The notes below the pieces were generated by a model. It was not told where the DNA came from. It searched no databases and was given only the letters and a program-made list of their open reading frames with translations. Positions 54,473-62,000 of a stretch of 64,000 nucleotides of DNA are shown here, piece after piece (the first letter of the stretch is position 1; each line of letters begins with the position of its first letter). The position numbers were made by a program, and so were the translations under genes. The stretch comes from Spirosoma agri (lineage in GTDB: Bacteria > Bacteroidota > Bacteroidia > Cytophagales > Spirosomataceae), in contig NZ_JAAGNZ010000001.1 in the NCBI RefSeq assembly GCF_010747415.1, forward strand, positions 3,472,001 through 3,536,000, in the 5' to 3' direction.

Positions 54473-54525
54473 CACCCAAAAAGCAGCGGGCCTAAACTAC
54501 GTTTAGGCCCGCTGCTTTTTGGGTG
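54473..54525. terminator. Perfect 25-bp bidirectional terminator between the LytTR gene and glyS
   Basis: Arms 54473-54497 and 54501-54525, 3-nt loop (TAC); A/T tracts (CCAAAAAGC/GCTTTTTGG) flank the GC-rich centre, so both directions have T-runs within the stem. Confidence 0.85.
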
Positions 54526-54549
54526 AAGCTGATCAACCGGATCAACGAG

Positions 54550-56046
54550 TTACATCTTCTCCAGAATTCGCTCGATTGATACGTCTTGTCCGATGCGGGC
54601 TTTCAGTTCGCTGATTGGCACCCGGATTTGTTCGGTCGTGTCGCGGTAACGGATCGTGACCGTATTGTCCTCCAGCGACTGATAATCGACGGCAACGCAG
54701 AACGGCGTCCCGATCAGATCCTGCCGTGTGTAGCGTTTACCGATAGCATCCCGTTCTTCGTAGACAACCCGGAACTCCGATCGTAAACTTTTTACGATTT
54801 CCTGCGCTTTTTCGGGCAGACCATCTTTACGAACAAGCGGGAACACCGCGACTTTGATCGGGGCCAGTGCCGGGTGCAGTTTCAGATAGGTACGTTCTTT
54901 CTGGTCATCACCCTCGCCGACTGTTTCTTTCGTGAACGCGTTGCAGAAAACGGCCAGAAACAACCGGTCAGCACCAACGGATGTCTCAACGACGTAGGGA
55001 ATGTAATTGCCGAACGGTTTGCCGGTGGCCGGATCAACGTCGTTATCGAAATACTGCTGCTTTTTACGGCTCAGCTCCTGGTGCGATTTCAAGTCGAAAT
55101 CAGTGCGGGAGTGAATACCTTCCATTTCCCGGAAACCAAACGGAAACTGATACTCGATATCCACGGCGGCATTGGCATAATGCGCCAGTTTCTCGTGAAT
55201 ATGAAATTTGAGCTTCTCCGCCGGAAGGCCCAGCGCCTTGTGAAAGTTCAGACGCGCATCACGCCAGCGTTCGTACCACTCCATCTCGGTGCCGGGCCGA
55301 ACGAAGAACTGCATTTCCATCTGTTCGAATTCGCGCATGCGGAAGGTAAACTGGCGAGCGACGATTTCATTCCGGAACGCCTTACCGATCTGCGCAATTC
55401 CGAACGGAATCTTCATCCGACCCGTTTTCTGCACATTCAGGAAGTTCACAAAAATACCCTGTGCCGTTTCGGGGCGCAGGTAGATCAGACTGGCGTCTTC
55501 GGCCAGTGAGCCGACCTGCGTTGAAAACATCAGGTTAAACTGCCGCACCTCGGTCCAGTTGTCGGTTCCCGAAATGGGATCTTTGATACCTTCTGCAATG
55601 ATCAGGTTTCGAACGCCATCCAGGTCTTCGTTTCCTAACAGACGAGCCAGTTCTTCGCGCAGCGCTTTGCCCCGCTCTTCGTCACCACCGGTTTCGTAAG
55701 CTTCGGCTTTAAGCTCAATGAGCTGATCGGCGCGGTAGCGTTTTTTCGAATCGCGGTTGTCGATCATGGGATCATTGAACGAATCAACGTGCCCCGATGC
55801 TTTCCAGGTGAGTGGATGCATGAAGATCGACGCATCGATGCCCACCACATTGTCGTGGAGTTGCGTCATTGCCTTCCACCACACTGATTTGAGATTATTT
55901 TTCAGTTCGACGCCATTTTGACCATAGTCATACACGGCTTGGAGGCCATCGTAGATTTCGGAAGACGGAAATACGAAGCCATATTCTTTGGCATGGGCGA
56001 TAATATCCTGTAAAGAGGTCGCCGGAGAAACTTTCACTTCTGTCAT
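54550..56046 (-). CDS. glyS: Glycyl-tRNA synthetase, dimeric alpha2 type
   Basis: Charges tRNA-Gly. The single-chain 498-aa form matches the alpha2 enzyme of Bacteroidota, archaea and eukaryotes rather than the alpha2beta2 form. Class II signatures are FVFPSSEIYDGLQAVYDYGQNGVELKNNLKSVWW (residues about 20-53), RPETAQGIFVNF, FRMREFEQMEMQFFV (motif 2 region) and VETSVGADRLFLAVF (motif 3). The anticodon-binding domain begins near LAPIKVAVFPL. A -7 box lies 18 nt before the start. Confidence 0.97.
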   Translation of the reverse strand: MTEVKVSPATSLQDIIAHAKEYGFVFPSSEIYDGLQAVYDYGQNGVELKNNLKSVWWKAMTQLHDNVVGIDASIFMHPLTWKASGHVDSFNDPMIDNRDSKKRYRADQLIELKAEAYETGGDEERGKALREELARLLGNEDLDGVRNLIIAEGIKDPISGTDNWTEVRQFNLMFSTQVGSLAEDASLIYLRPETAQGIFVNFLNVQKTGRMKIPFGIAQIGKAFRNEIVARQFTFRMREFEQMEMQFFVRPGTEMEWYERWRDARLNFHKALGLPAEKLKFHIHEKLAHYANAAVDIEYQFPFGFREMEGIHSRTDFDLKSHQELSRKKQQYFDNDVDPATGKPFGNYIPYVVETSVGADRLFLAVFCNAFTKETVGEGDDQKERTYLKLHPALAPIKVAVFPLVRKDGLPEKAQEIVKSLRSEFRVVYEERDAIGKRYTRQDLIGTPFCVAVDYQSLEDNTVTIRYRDTTEQIRVPISELKARIGQDVSIERILEKM

Positions 56047-56064
56047 AGTCAGTTACTGAGACCG

Positions 56065-56072
56065 CAAAGATA
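56065..56072 (-). promoter_or_regulatory. -7 box for glyS
   Basis: The minus strand reads TATCTTTG, a perfect TAnnTTTG match, with TTTC 20 nt upstream as a near -33. It lies back to back with the -7 box of the ATPase gene. Confidence 0.55.
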
Positions 56073-56115
56073 GGGTTTACGCTGAAAATCCCCGAAATTG
56101 GCTAACTTTCGGCAG

Positions 56116-56123
56116 TAGCTTTG
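56116..56123 (+). promoter_or_regulatory. -7 box for the ATPase-PIN pair
   Basis: TAGCTTTG, a perfect TAnnTTTG match, 13 nt before ATG 56137. The only TTG upstream (56098-56100) is 15 nt away, short of consensus. Confidence 0.5.
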
Positions 56124-56136
56124 CCAATAAACACAT

Positions 56137-57177
56137 ATGCTGATCAACTCACTCGCCCTAAAGAATTTTAAGTGCTTCGAAGAACTCGACGTAAAATTTG
56201 CCCCGATTACGCTACTGACGGGTGCAAATAGTAGCGGAAAGAGTTCGCTGATCAACGCCATATTGGCCGTATTGCAAACAGAACAATTTCCCTTTTACTT
56301 GTCACCTAATGGCAAATATGTAAACATGGGGAGTTTCGAGGAAATGGTTTATCAAAATCAAGCAAACAGAGCTTTCGATATTTTTATCGAATTCACAGGA
56401 GACGATGCCGTCTTTGATACAAGATGGTACCGCAATAGCTCCAATAATTTACCAAGGAATATATATGATCTAGATCCGTCTTTCGTGCCGGATGATTTTG
56501 AAAAAGATTTTAATTATTTAGGTTCTTTCAGGCAGCCACCAGAAAGAACTTACTATCAAAAATCAAAAGCTCAACAGAAAGTAGATACTGATGGGAGTGG
56601 ATACATTGACCAAATTATTGAATGGGAAGAAACAGAACATTTAAAGTTGGAAGCTTTAAATGGAATAATGAGCCAAATAGAGCTTTTCACGGAAATACAG
56701 TCAACCAAGTTTAAAGGTGGCCGATTTGATTTGAACGTAAAAACATCTGTAAATTCTCGTTTTGCTTCCCTAACTGATGTCGGGTTTGGCATTAGCCAAT
56801 TCTTACCAATTATTGTCGCTGATCTTCAGCTATCAAATAAATCCTGCCTTGCTATTTCCCAACCCGAAATTCACCTCCATCCAAAGATACAAGCCCAATT
56901 TGGCGATTACTTAGCCAATCAAATCAAGTCAACTGAAAAACAGTATATCGTTGAAACTCATAGTGAATATTTGCTCAATCGTATTCGACTTTTGTTAGTC
57001 ACAGGCGAATTGAAACCGGAAGATGTACGAGTACTTTATTTTGAGAATGACGGTGTAAAAAGTACAGTTCATGATGTGGAGTTTACCACCGATGGTCAGA
57101 TCAAAGGTGCACCACAGGGCTTCTTCGACACGTATGGAATTGATGTAATGAATATCGCAATGAATGCTTTAGGATGA
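56137..57177 (+). CDS. AAA/OLD-like ABC-type ATPase (DUF3696-like)
   Basis: SMC/ABC-like ATPase of 346 aa. Walker A is GANSSGKSS (about 28-36) after a KNFKCFEELD motif typical of overcome-lysogenisation/AAA_15 ATPases, the signature region is VGFGISQFLP, Walker B is CLAISQPEIHLHP (the AAA_21 form EPExHLHP with Gln for the first Glu), and YIVETHSEYLLNRIR is the H-loop. No Toprim domain follows. The stop overlaps the next ATG (ATGA). From about 56300 the DNA is clearly richer in A+T than flanking genes, a sign of transfer. Family members act in anti-phage and toxin systems such as PARIS and Septu; function here is inferred. Confidence 0.88.
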   Translation: MLINSLALKNFKCFEELDVKFAPITLLTGANSSGKSSLINAILAVLQTEQFPFYLSPNGKYVNMGSFEEMVYQNQANRAFDIFIEFTGDDAVFDTRWYRNSSNNLPRNIYDLDPSFVPDDFEKDFNYLGSFRQPPERTYYQKSKAQQKVDTDGSGYIDQIIEWEETEHLKLEALNGIMSQIELFTEIQSTKFKGGRFDLNVKTSVNSRFASLTDVGFGISQFLPIIVADLQLSNKSCLAISQPEIHLHPKIQAQFGDYLANQIKSTEKQYIVETHSEYLLNRIRLLLVTGELKPEDVRVLYFENDGVKSTVHDVEFTTDGQIKGAPQGFFDTYGIDVMNIAMNALG

Positions 57178-57629
57178 TAAAAGATTTATTCGTTGATAAT
57201 AACGTTGCCAAGAATTTTAAGAATCCAGCCGACCCCGAATATCAAAAATTAATGAAGTGGCTATTTACGGAAGGTCATCTGGTGCTTACCCAAAAACTAC
57301 TTTTGGAGTATCACGCCAGTAATCAGGGAAATTTTGGGCAGAGTATTATTTCAATCATTAATCAGTTGACGATTGACGGTCGGTTAGTTAAAATATCTAC
57401 GGAGGAAATGAAGGCCCTGACATTCCCTAAACGCCTTGACGAAAAATGTCTGAAACTGAACAAGGATTACTGGCATTTGAAAGCCATTCTTTTATCCAAT
57501 CGGAAAATAGCCATCATCATTGATAAAGCTTTCCGTGATGCCGTCAACAATCATCCAAAAGTTGATGGTGTCCAGGCGTGCGCCGTTGCCCGACCAGAGG
57601 AAATTGACTACGAAAATCTAGCGGTCTGA
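57174..57629 (+). CDS. PIN-like nuclease partner of the ATPase
   Basis: Protein of 151 aa that reads as a PIN-domain ribonuclease. The acidic residues line up with a PIN active site: D8 in LFVDNNVAKNF, E45 in LLLEYHA, D98 in KDYWHLKA and D117 in IAIIIDKAFRDA. The order of strands and helices fits, although overall similarity to classic VapC is low. It overlaps the ATPase by 4 nt (ATGA), implying translational coupling, and shares its AT-rich composition. The likely role is as an RNA- or DNA-cleaving effector controlled by the ATPase (inference). Confidence 0.72.
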   Translation: MIKDLFVDNNVAKNFKNPADPEYQKLMKWLFTEGHLVLTQKLLLEYHASNQGNFGQSIISIINQLTIDGRLVKISTEEMKALTFPKRLDEKCLKLNKDYWHLKAILLSNRKIAIIIDKAFRDAVNNHPKVDGVQACAVARPEEIDYENLAV

Positions 57630-57640
57630 ATTCATTCTGT

Positions 57641-58123
57641 ATGACCACAACCACGTTTGACTCTCCGCTCGGCCTGGTTCGTGTTACGGGCGATGATGCC
57701 GGCGTTACGGCTATAGCCTGCATGGACATCACAGCCGATGAACCTGCGCCAGTCTATTTACCCGAACCCGTTGAACAGGCAGTTCTGCAACTAACGGAAT
57801 ACTTTGCCGGAACGCGCCAAACGTTTGATTTTCTGATAAATCCGGTTGGCACTACGTTCCAGCAGACTGTCTGGAAAGCCTTGCTCGATGTACCCTTTGG
57901 TACAACACGTTCGTATCTGGCCCTGACCCGGCGCATTGGCGACGAGAAAGCGATTCGGGCGGTAGCCGCTGCCAACGGCAAAAATCCACTCTGGATCGTT
58001 GTGCCTTGCCACCGCATCATTGGGTCCGATGGGTCGCTGACGGGCTATGCGGGTGGGCTCTGGCGCAAACAGTGGCTGCTCGAACATGAGCGGGGTGGTA
58101 CCGGACAATTGTCTCTGTTTTAA
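57641..58123 (+). CDS. ogt: Methylated-DNA-protein-cysteine S-methyltransferase
   Basis: Repairs O6-methylguanine by transferring the methyl group to its own Cys. The 160-aa protein has the Ada/Ogt core FQQTVWKALLDVPFGTTRSYLALTRRIG, AVAAANGKNPLWIVVPCHRIIG (active-site Cys in PCHR) and YAGGLWRKQWLLEHE. It begins 11 nt after the PIN gene and could be read through from it, but base composition returns to the local average, so it is probably the native neighbour of the inserted pair. The MBL gene starts 6 nt later. Confidence 0.95.
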   Translation: MTTTTFDSPLGLVRVTGDDAGVTAIACMDITADEPAPVYLPEPVEQAVLQLTEYFAGTRQTFDFLINPVGTTFQQTVWKALLDVPFGTTRSYLALTRRIGDEKAIRAVAAANGKNPLWIVVPCHRIIGSDGSLTGYAGGLWRKQWLLEHERGGTGQLSLF

Positions 58124-58129
58124 TTTCGA

Positions 58130-59167
58130 ATGACTAGATCACACTTAATGCTTGCCGGTTGGCTTACGTTGACGATAACGGCCTGTGCACCGCGCTACAA
58201 AGGCCCGGTAACGGATCACTTTACCGGTAAAAAGTTTTTCAACCCCGCTATGCCCGAACGAACATCGGGTGGGCTACTGAAGTGGCTGTTTAACCGGGAC
58301 AAAGGACCGTGGCCCGATCAGCCCGATGCCTTTGTCGGTCCCCGACCAGCCACGCGCGTTGAGGGCGATAGCCTGGTGGTTACGTTCGTGAACCATTCAA
58401 CGTTTCTCCTCCAAACGAACGGACTAAATATTCTGACGGATCCGGTCTGGTCGAAGCGCGTGGGCCCAACGTCGTGGCTGGGCGTCAAACGCAAGCGTCC
58501 ACCGGGTTTGCGCTTTGAGGACCTACCGCCTATCGATGTAGTGTTATTGAGCCATAATCACTACGATCACCTCGACCTTCCCACGCTCAAAAAACTCGTT
58601 AAAGCGTATAATCCGCTGTTCATCACACCACTTGGCGTATCCCACCTTCCCAAATCGGTCGGTGGTCGAACAAGCCGCGAAGTCGACTGGAACGATACGC
58701 TACGGGTCAATGACAAGCTGCTGATGACCTGCACACAGGCGCAACATTTCAGTAATCGGGGCATGGGCGACCGGGACGAAACGCTCTGGTGCGGCTATCT
58801 GCTCCATACGCGTTTTGGCACGATCTATTTCTGTGGCGACAGCGGCTACGGTCCTCATTTCAAACGCATTGCCGAACAGGCGGCCCGTAGTCCAACGGGG
58901 CCGATCAAACTGGCGCTGTTGCCCATTGGTTCGTATCGGCCCGAATGGTTTATGGCACCAGTCCACGTATCACCAGCGGGTGCTGTGCAGGCGTTTTTGG
59001 ATACGAAGGCGGAACGGGCTGTGGGTATTCACTTCGGCACGTTTCAGCAGGGCGACGATGGGTTGTTTGAACCCGCCGATGATCTGCGAAAATCCCTTCG
59101 CGAAAAAACTATTCCCGAAAGTCGGTTTTTAGTACCCCAGGAAGGGCGGGCTATTACGTTTAAATAA
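58130..59167 (+). CDS. MBL-fold metallohydrolase lipoprotein, NAPE-PLD-like
   Basis: Metallo-beta-lactamase-fold protein of 345 aa with a lipoprotein signal (LTLTITAC). Motif LLSHNHYDHLDLPTL is the HxHxDH metal site; later FCGDSGYGPHFKRIAEQ and AVGIHFGTFQ give the remaining ligands. NHSTFLLQTNGLNILTDPVWSKRVGP is typical of NAPE-PLD/UlaG-like hydrolases. Phospholipid or lipid-linked substrates are likely for this group (established for NAPE-PLD, inferred here). It follows ogt by 6 nt and is probably cotranscribed. Confidence 0.9.
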   Translation: MTRSHLMLAGWLTLTITACAPRYKGPVTDHFTGKKFFNPAMPERTSGGLLKWLFNRDKGPWPDQPDAFVGPRPATRVEGDSLVVTFVNHSTFLLQTNGLNILTDPVWSKRVGPTSWLGVKRKRPPGLRFEDLPPIDVVLLSHNHYDHLDLPTLKKLVKAYNPLFITPLGVSHLPKSVGGRTSREVDWNDTLRVNDKLLMTCTQAQHFSNRGMGDRDETLWCGYLLHTRFGTIYFCGDSGYGPHFKRIAEQAARSPTGPIKLALLPIGSYRPEWFMAPVHVSPAGAVQAFLDTKAERAVGIHFGTFQQGDDGLFEPADDLRKSLREKTIPESRFLVPQEGRAITFK

Positions 59168-59195
59168 GAGCATTGTAAAAAAGTAGCCGGTTTTT

Positions 59196-59218
59196 CGTAA
59201 CGTGGACATCCTGTCCGC
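59196..59218. repeat. Single family-B repeat copy
   Basis: GTGGACATCCTGTCCGC at 59202-59218 preceded by CGTAAC, matching the copies at 14.0 and 43.0 kb. It lies 29 nt after the MBL gene stop. Confidence 0.75.
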
Positions 59219-59329
59219 TTAGAATGAATAGTGTATCGATACGATGTGCTTTTTAGTGATGCGTTCTATGCTTTTTTGTAATCTTGTCCGTCATTCCGGC
59301 TCACTTTACGTAGCTTAAACCTACTCTTC

Positions 59330-59818
59330 GTGAAACAACAGTTGCTATTTATCTTCTTCGGTTTATTTTTTATCGGCTTTATCAGTGCCTGCTCCAAAGA
59401 AAGCGAGGTTCCTGTCGCTTCGGGACCTATCGTTGGCCAATGGGACATTAACCGATACGTCGTCTCGAACCTACCGGCATCGTACTCCACACTGAACGGC
59501 ACGATCAATAGTAATCTCGGCACGGACACCTACACCTTCCGAATTGATTCTACGTATTCGGAGAGCTATTCGTCCTCGAACGGCAACGCAAAAGGTACCG
59601 AAGAGGGCATGTGGTCACTTCGCGATTCTGTACTGATTATGAGGCCGCTAACCTCATCCAGCCAGGTTCCGGCGCCTTACATACTCAAGTACGTTTCAGC
59701 GAACGGTGAGATCTCGACCGGTCCGCGTCAGACGTCCGGGAGCGTAACTAACCCGACTACGCGCGTAACCGAAACGGTTAGCTACTCCCTCGAATTCTTC
59801 TACAGAAAACGGTACTAA
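59330..59818 (+). CDS. Lipoprotein, lipocalin-like
   Basis: Exported lipoprotein of 162 aa starting at GTG 59330, with signal LLFIFFGLFFIGFISAC (lipidated Cys at about 21). IVGQWDINRYVVSNLP, YTFRIDSTYSESYSSSNG and GMWSLRDSVLIM read as lipocalin-like strands, a common layout for small Bacteroidota lipoproteins of unknown role. No ligand can be named. No ATG gives as good a signal peptide. Confidence 0.72.
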   Translation: MKQQLLFIFFGLFFIGFISACSKESEVPVASGPIVGQWDINRYVVSNLPASYSTLNGTINSNLGTDTYTFRIDSTYSESYSSSNGNAKGTEEGMWSLRDSVLIMRPLTSSSQVPAPYILKYVSANGEISTGPRQTSGSVTNPTTRVTETVSYSLEFFYRKRY

Positions 59819-59875
59819 TCGCTGTTCACTGGCTCAACTCAACAACAAGTTCGGGCGGCACCGCATCGACTTTAG

Positions 59876-59906
59876 TTGATTTTGGGATGATCGCCTTGTA
59901 GTTTTG
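59876..59906 (+). promoter_or_regulatory. Bacteroidota promoter (TTG-N20-TAGTTTTG) for the aminotransferase
   Basis: TTG at 59876-59878, 20-nt spacer and TAGTTTTG at 59899-59906. ATG 59911 follows after only 4 nt, so a leaderless mRNA is expected. Confidence 0.7.
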
Positions 59907-59910
59907 CAGG

Positions 59911-61128
59911 ATGGATGAAATATTGAAGAGTGATCGGCTTACGCATTTAAAATACGACATCAGGGGGCCGGTTTACGAGAAATCGCTTGAGCTTGAAAGT
60001 CAGGGCTATAAAATCATTAGTCTGAATATTGGCAACCCGGCCACGTTCGGTTTTGACGCCCCTGACGAGATCGTTCACGATATCATCCTCAATATTCGCA
60101 ATGCGCAGGGGTACTCCGACTCGCGTGGGTTGTTTGCCGCCCGCAAAGCGGTGATGCACTATACCCAAAATATCGGTCTGCCAGGTATCACGATCAACGA
60201 CATTTACATTGGTAATGGTGTCAGCGAGTTGATCATGCTGTCGATGCAGGCGCTGCTCAACGAGGGCGACGAGGTCCTGATCCCGACACCCGATTACCCG
60301 CTCTGGACGGCCTCGGTGGCCTTTTGTGGTGGAAAACCCGTGCATTACGTCTGTGACGAAGCGGCTGGCTGGAACCCCGATCTGGCCGATCTTGAAGGCA
60401 AAATTACGCCCCGCACGCGGGCTATCGTTGTCATCAATCCGAACAATCCGACGGGCGCCGTTTACGACAAATCGGTACTGGAAGGAATTGCCCGCATCGC
60501 CGAGCGGCATAAACTGATCGTCTTCTCCGACGAGATTTACGACCGGATTTTATATGACGGAACCATTCATTACCCGATCGCCAAAATGGTCAACGATACC
60601 CTCTGCATCACCATGGGTGGCTTATCGAAAAACTACCGGGCCGCTGGGTTCCGGGGTGGCTGGATGATTATGAGCGGGGCACGGCACCGGGCTAAATCGT
60701 ATATCGAAGGACTTACGCTGCTGGCCAGTATGCGGCTGTGCGCTAATGTGCCGACACAATATGCGATCCAGACAGCACTTGGTGGTTATCAGAGTATCAA
60801 GGATTTAGTTATTCCTGCCGGGCGACTTTACAAGCAGATGATGCTCGCGTATGACCGCATGACGGCGATTCCGGGCGTGTCGTGCGTGAAGCCAAAGGGC
60901 GCGTTGTACATTTTCCCGAAACTCGATCTAAGCCAGTTTAATATTGCCAACGACGAGGCATTCGTCTACGATTTATTGACCGAACAAAAAGTACTGGTCG
61001 TAGCTGGAACCGGCTTTAACTTTCCGGACAAAGATCACTTCCGTATTGTGTGCCTACCCACTGTGGACGAATTGACGGTAGCCCTTGATCGTATTGAAGC
61101 CTTCCTCGAAAGCCGCCGAAAACTTTGA
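59911..61128 (+). CDS. Aminotransferase class I, AlaA-like
   Basis: PLP-dependent transaminase of 405 aa, probably glutamate-pyruvate (AlaA type). N-terminal YDIRGPVYEKSLELESQGYKIISLNIGNPATFGF matches AlaA. VINPNNPTGAVY and FSDEIYDRI hold cofactor residues, and the PLP Lys is in GGLSKNYRAAGFRGGW. C-terminal GTGFNFPDKDHFRIVCLP is family-typical. The start follows a promoter by 4 nt. Family-A repeats follow the gene. Confidence 0.93.
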   Translation: MDEILKSDRLTHLKYDIRGPVYEKSLELESQGYKIISLNIGNPATFGFDAPDEIVHDIILNIRNAQGYSDSRGLFAARKAVMHYTQNIGLPGITINDIYIGNGVSELIMLSMQALLNEGDEVLIPTPDYPLWTASVAFCGGKPVHYVCDEAAGWNPDLADLEGKITPRTRAIVVINPNNPTGAVYDKSVLEGIARIAERHKLIVFSDEIYDRILYDGTIHYPIAKMVNDTLCITMGGLSKNYRAAGFRGGWMIMSGARHRAKSYIEGLTLLASMRLCANVPTQYAIQTALGGYQSIKDLVIPAGRLYKQMMLAYDRMTAIPGVSCVKPKGALYIFPKLDLSQFNIANDEAFVYDLLTEQKVLVVAGTGFNFPDKDHFRIVCLPTVDELTVALDRIEAFLESRRKL

Positions 61129-61158
61129 CTGGTGGGTCTTCCACTCTTGCTATACCAG

Positions 61159-61191
61159 AGCCATGCCGTATCTCGAGGATACGGCATGGCT
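61159..61191. repeat. Family-A palindrome, copy 3
   Basis: AGCCATGCCGTATC at 61159-61172 pairs with GATACGGCATGGCT at 61178-61191, with a CTCGAG centre. It is one of two cores after the aminotransferase. Confidence 0.8.
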
Positions 61192-61263
61192 GAAAAGCAC
61201 ACAAAACCACGGGCAGACGCTCACTTTTTGGTTAAAGTAAACACGCCGGATTTATCTCAGCCA

Positions 61264-61296
61264 AGACATGCCGTATCCTGAAGATACGGCATGTCT
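61264..61296. repeat. Family-A palindrome, copy 4
   Basis: AGACATGCCGTATC at 61264-61277 pairs with GATACGGCATGTCT at 61283-61296. GTTTTCAGC follows and can pair with GCTGAAAAG after copy 3, forming a larger composite element. Confidence 0.8.
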
Positions 61297-61305
61297 GTTT
61301 TCAGC

Positions 61306-61740
61306 TTAGCAGGAAATCTTTCCGACCCGTTGTTGGTGGCGACCTCCTTCGAACTCGGTGTTAAGAAACAGTTGAACGGCCTGAATGGCATCTGCCAGTG
61401 AAATAAAGCGTTCAGGCAGGCACAGCACATTGGCATCGTTATGTTGCCGGGTCAACTCGGCAATGGCGGGTTGCCAGACCAAAGCCGCCCGCACCGCCTG
61501 GTGCTTGTTCGCCGTCATCGCGACGCCCTGCCCGCTGCCACAAACCAGAATCCCACACCGGGCCTGCCCCTTTTCGACGGCTAATGCAACGGGATGGGCA
61601 AAATCAGCATAATCTGCCGAGTCACTGGAGTACGTTCCGAAATCGGTTACGGTGTAATTGCGATCTTCAAGCCATACTTTAATCGCTTCTTTGTAGGTAA
61701 ATCCGGCGTGGTCGGCGCCGATAGCAATGCGTTCAGGCAT
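61306..61740 (-). CDS. rpiB: Ribose 5-phosphate isomerase B
   Basis: Interconverts ribose 5-phosphate and ribulose 5-phosphate. The 144-aa protein has RpiB motifs IAIGADHAGFTYKEAI, GILVCGSGQGVAMTANKHQAVRAAL (catalytic Cys in VCGSG) and RQHNDANVLCLPERFI. The start MPERIAIGADHAG is the family start. It converges with the aminotransferase across the family-A repeats and is divergent from the LOG gene. Confidence 0.95.
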   Translation of the reverse strand: MPERIAIGADHAGFTYKEAIKVWLEDRNYTVTDFGTYSSDSADYADFAHPVALAVEKGQARCGILVCGSGQGVAMTANKHQAVRAALVWQPAIAELTRQHNDANVLCLPERFISLADAIQAVQLFLNTEFEGGRHQQRVGKISC

Positions 61741-62000
61741 AATGATTTAAGGTAAATAGACAGATAGAACAGTGGGGTAACTAGTCGTTAATTAATCGTT
61801 CGATCAGTAATTGATCGCCATGATCCATTTAACGCCATCCAAACGAAACGTTTTGACAAAATTATTCGTTATTTGACTCCGCCCGAATAAAAAATTCGAT
61901 TCATTTCGTTATGTCTCGCCTTTTAATGCACGTACAGGGTGGCTAATTTGTTTATAAACCAAGTGAGTACGTTTCGCGCCCACTGCCTTTTTTTACATTG
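61741..62000. other. Divergent gap between rpiB and the LOG-family gene
   Basis: Gene-free 260-nt region, AT-rich around 61850-61930. The near -7 box CTAATTTG is seen about 60 nt before ATG 62001. Nothing else was recognised. Confidence 0.4.

Noticed and set aside
54874..55509. 211-residue open frame opposite glyS
   Set aside because: Antisense shadow of a conserved tRNA synthetase.
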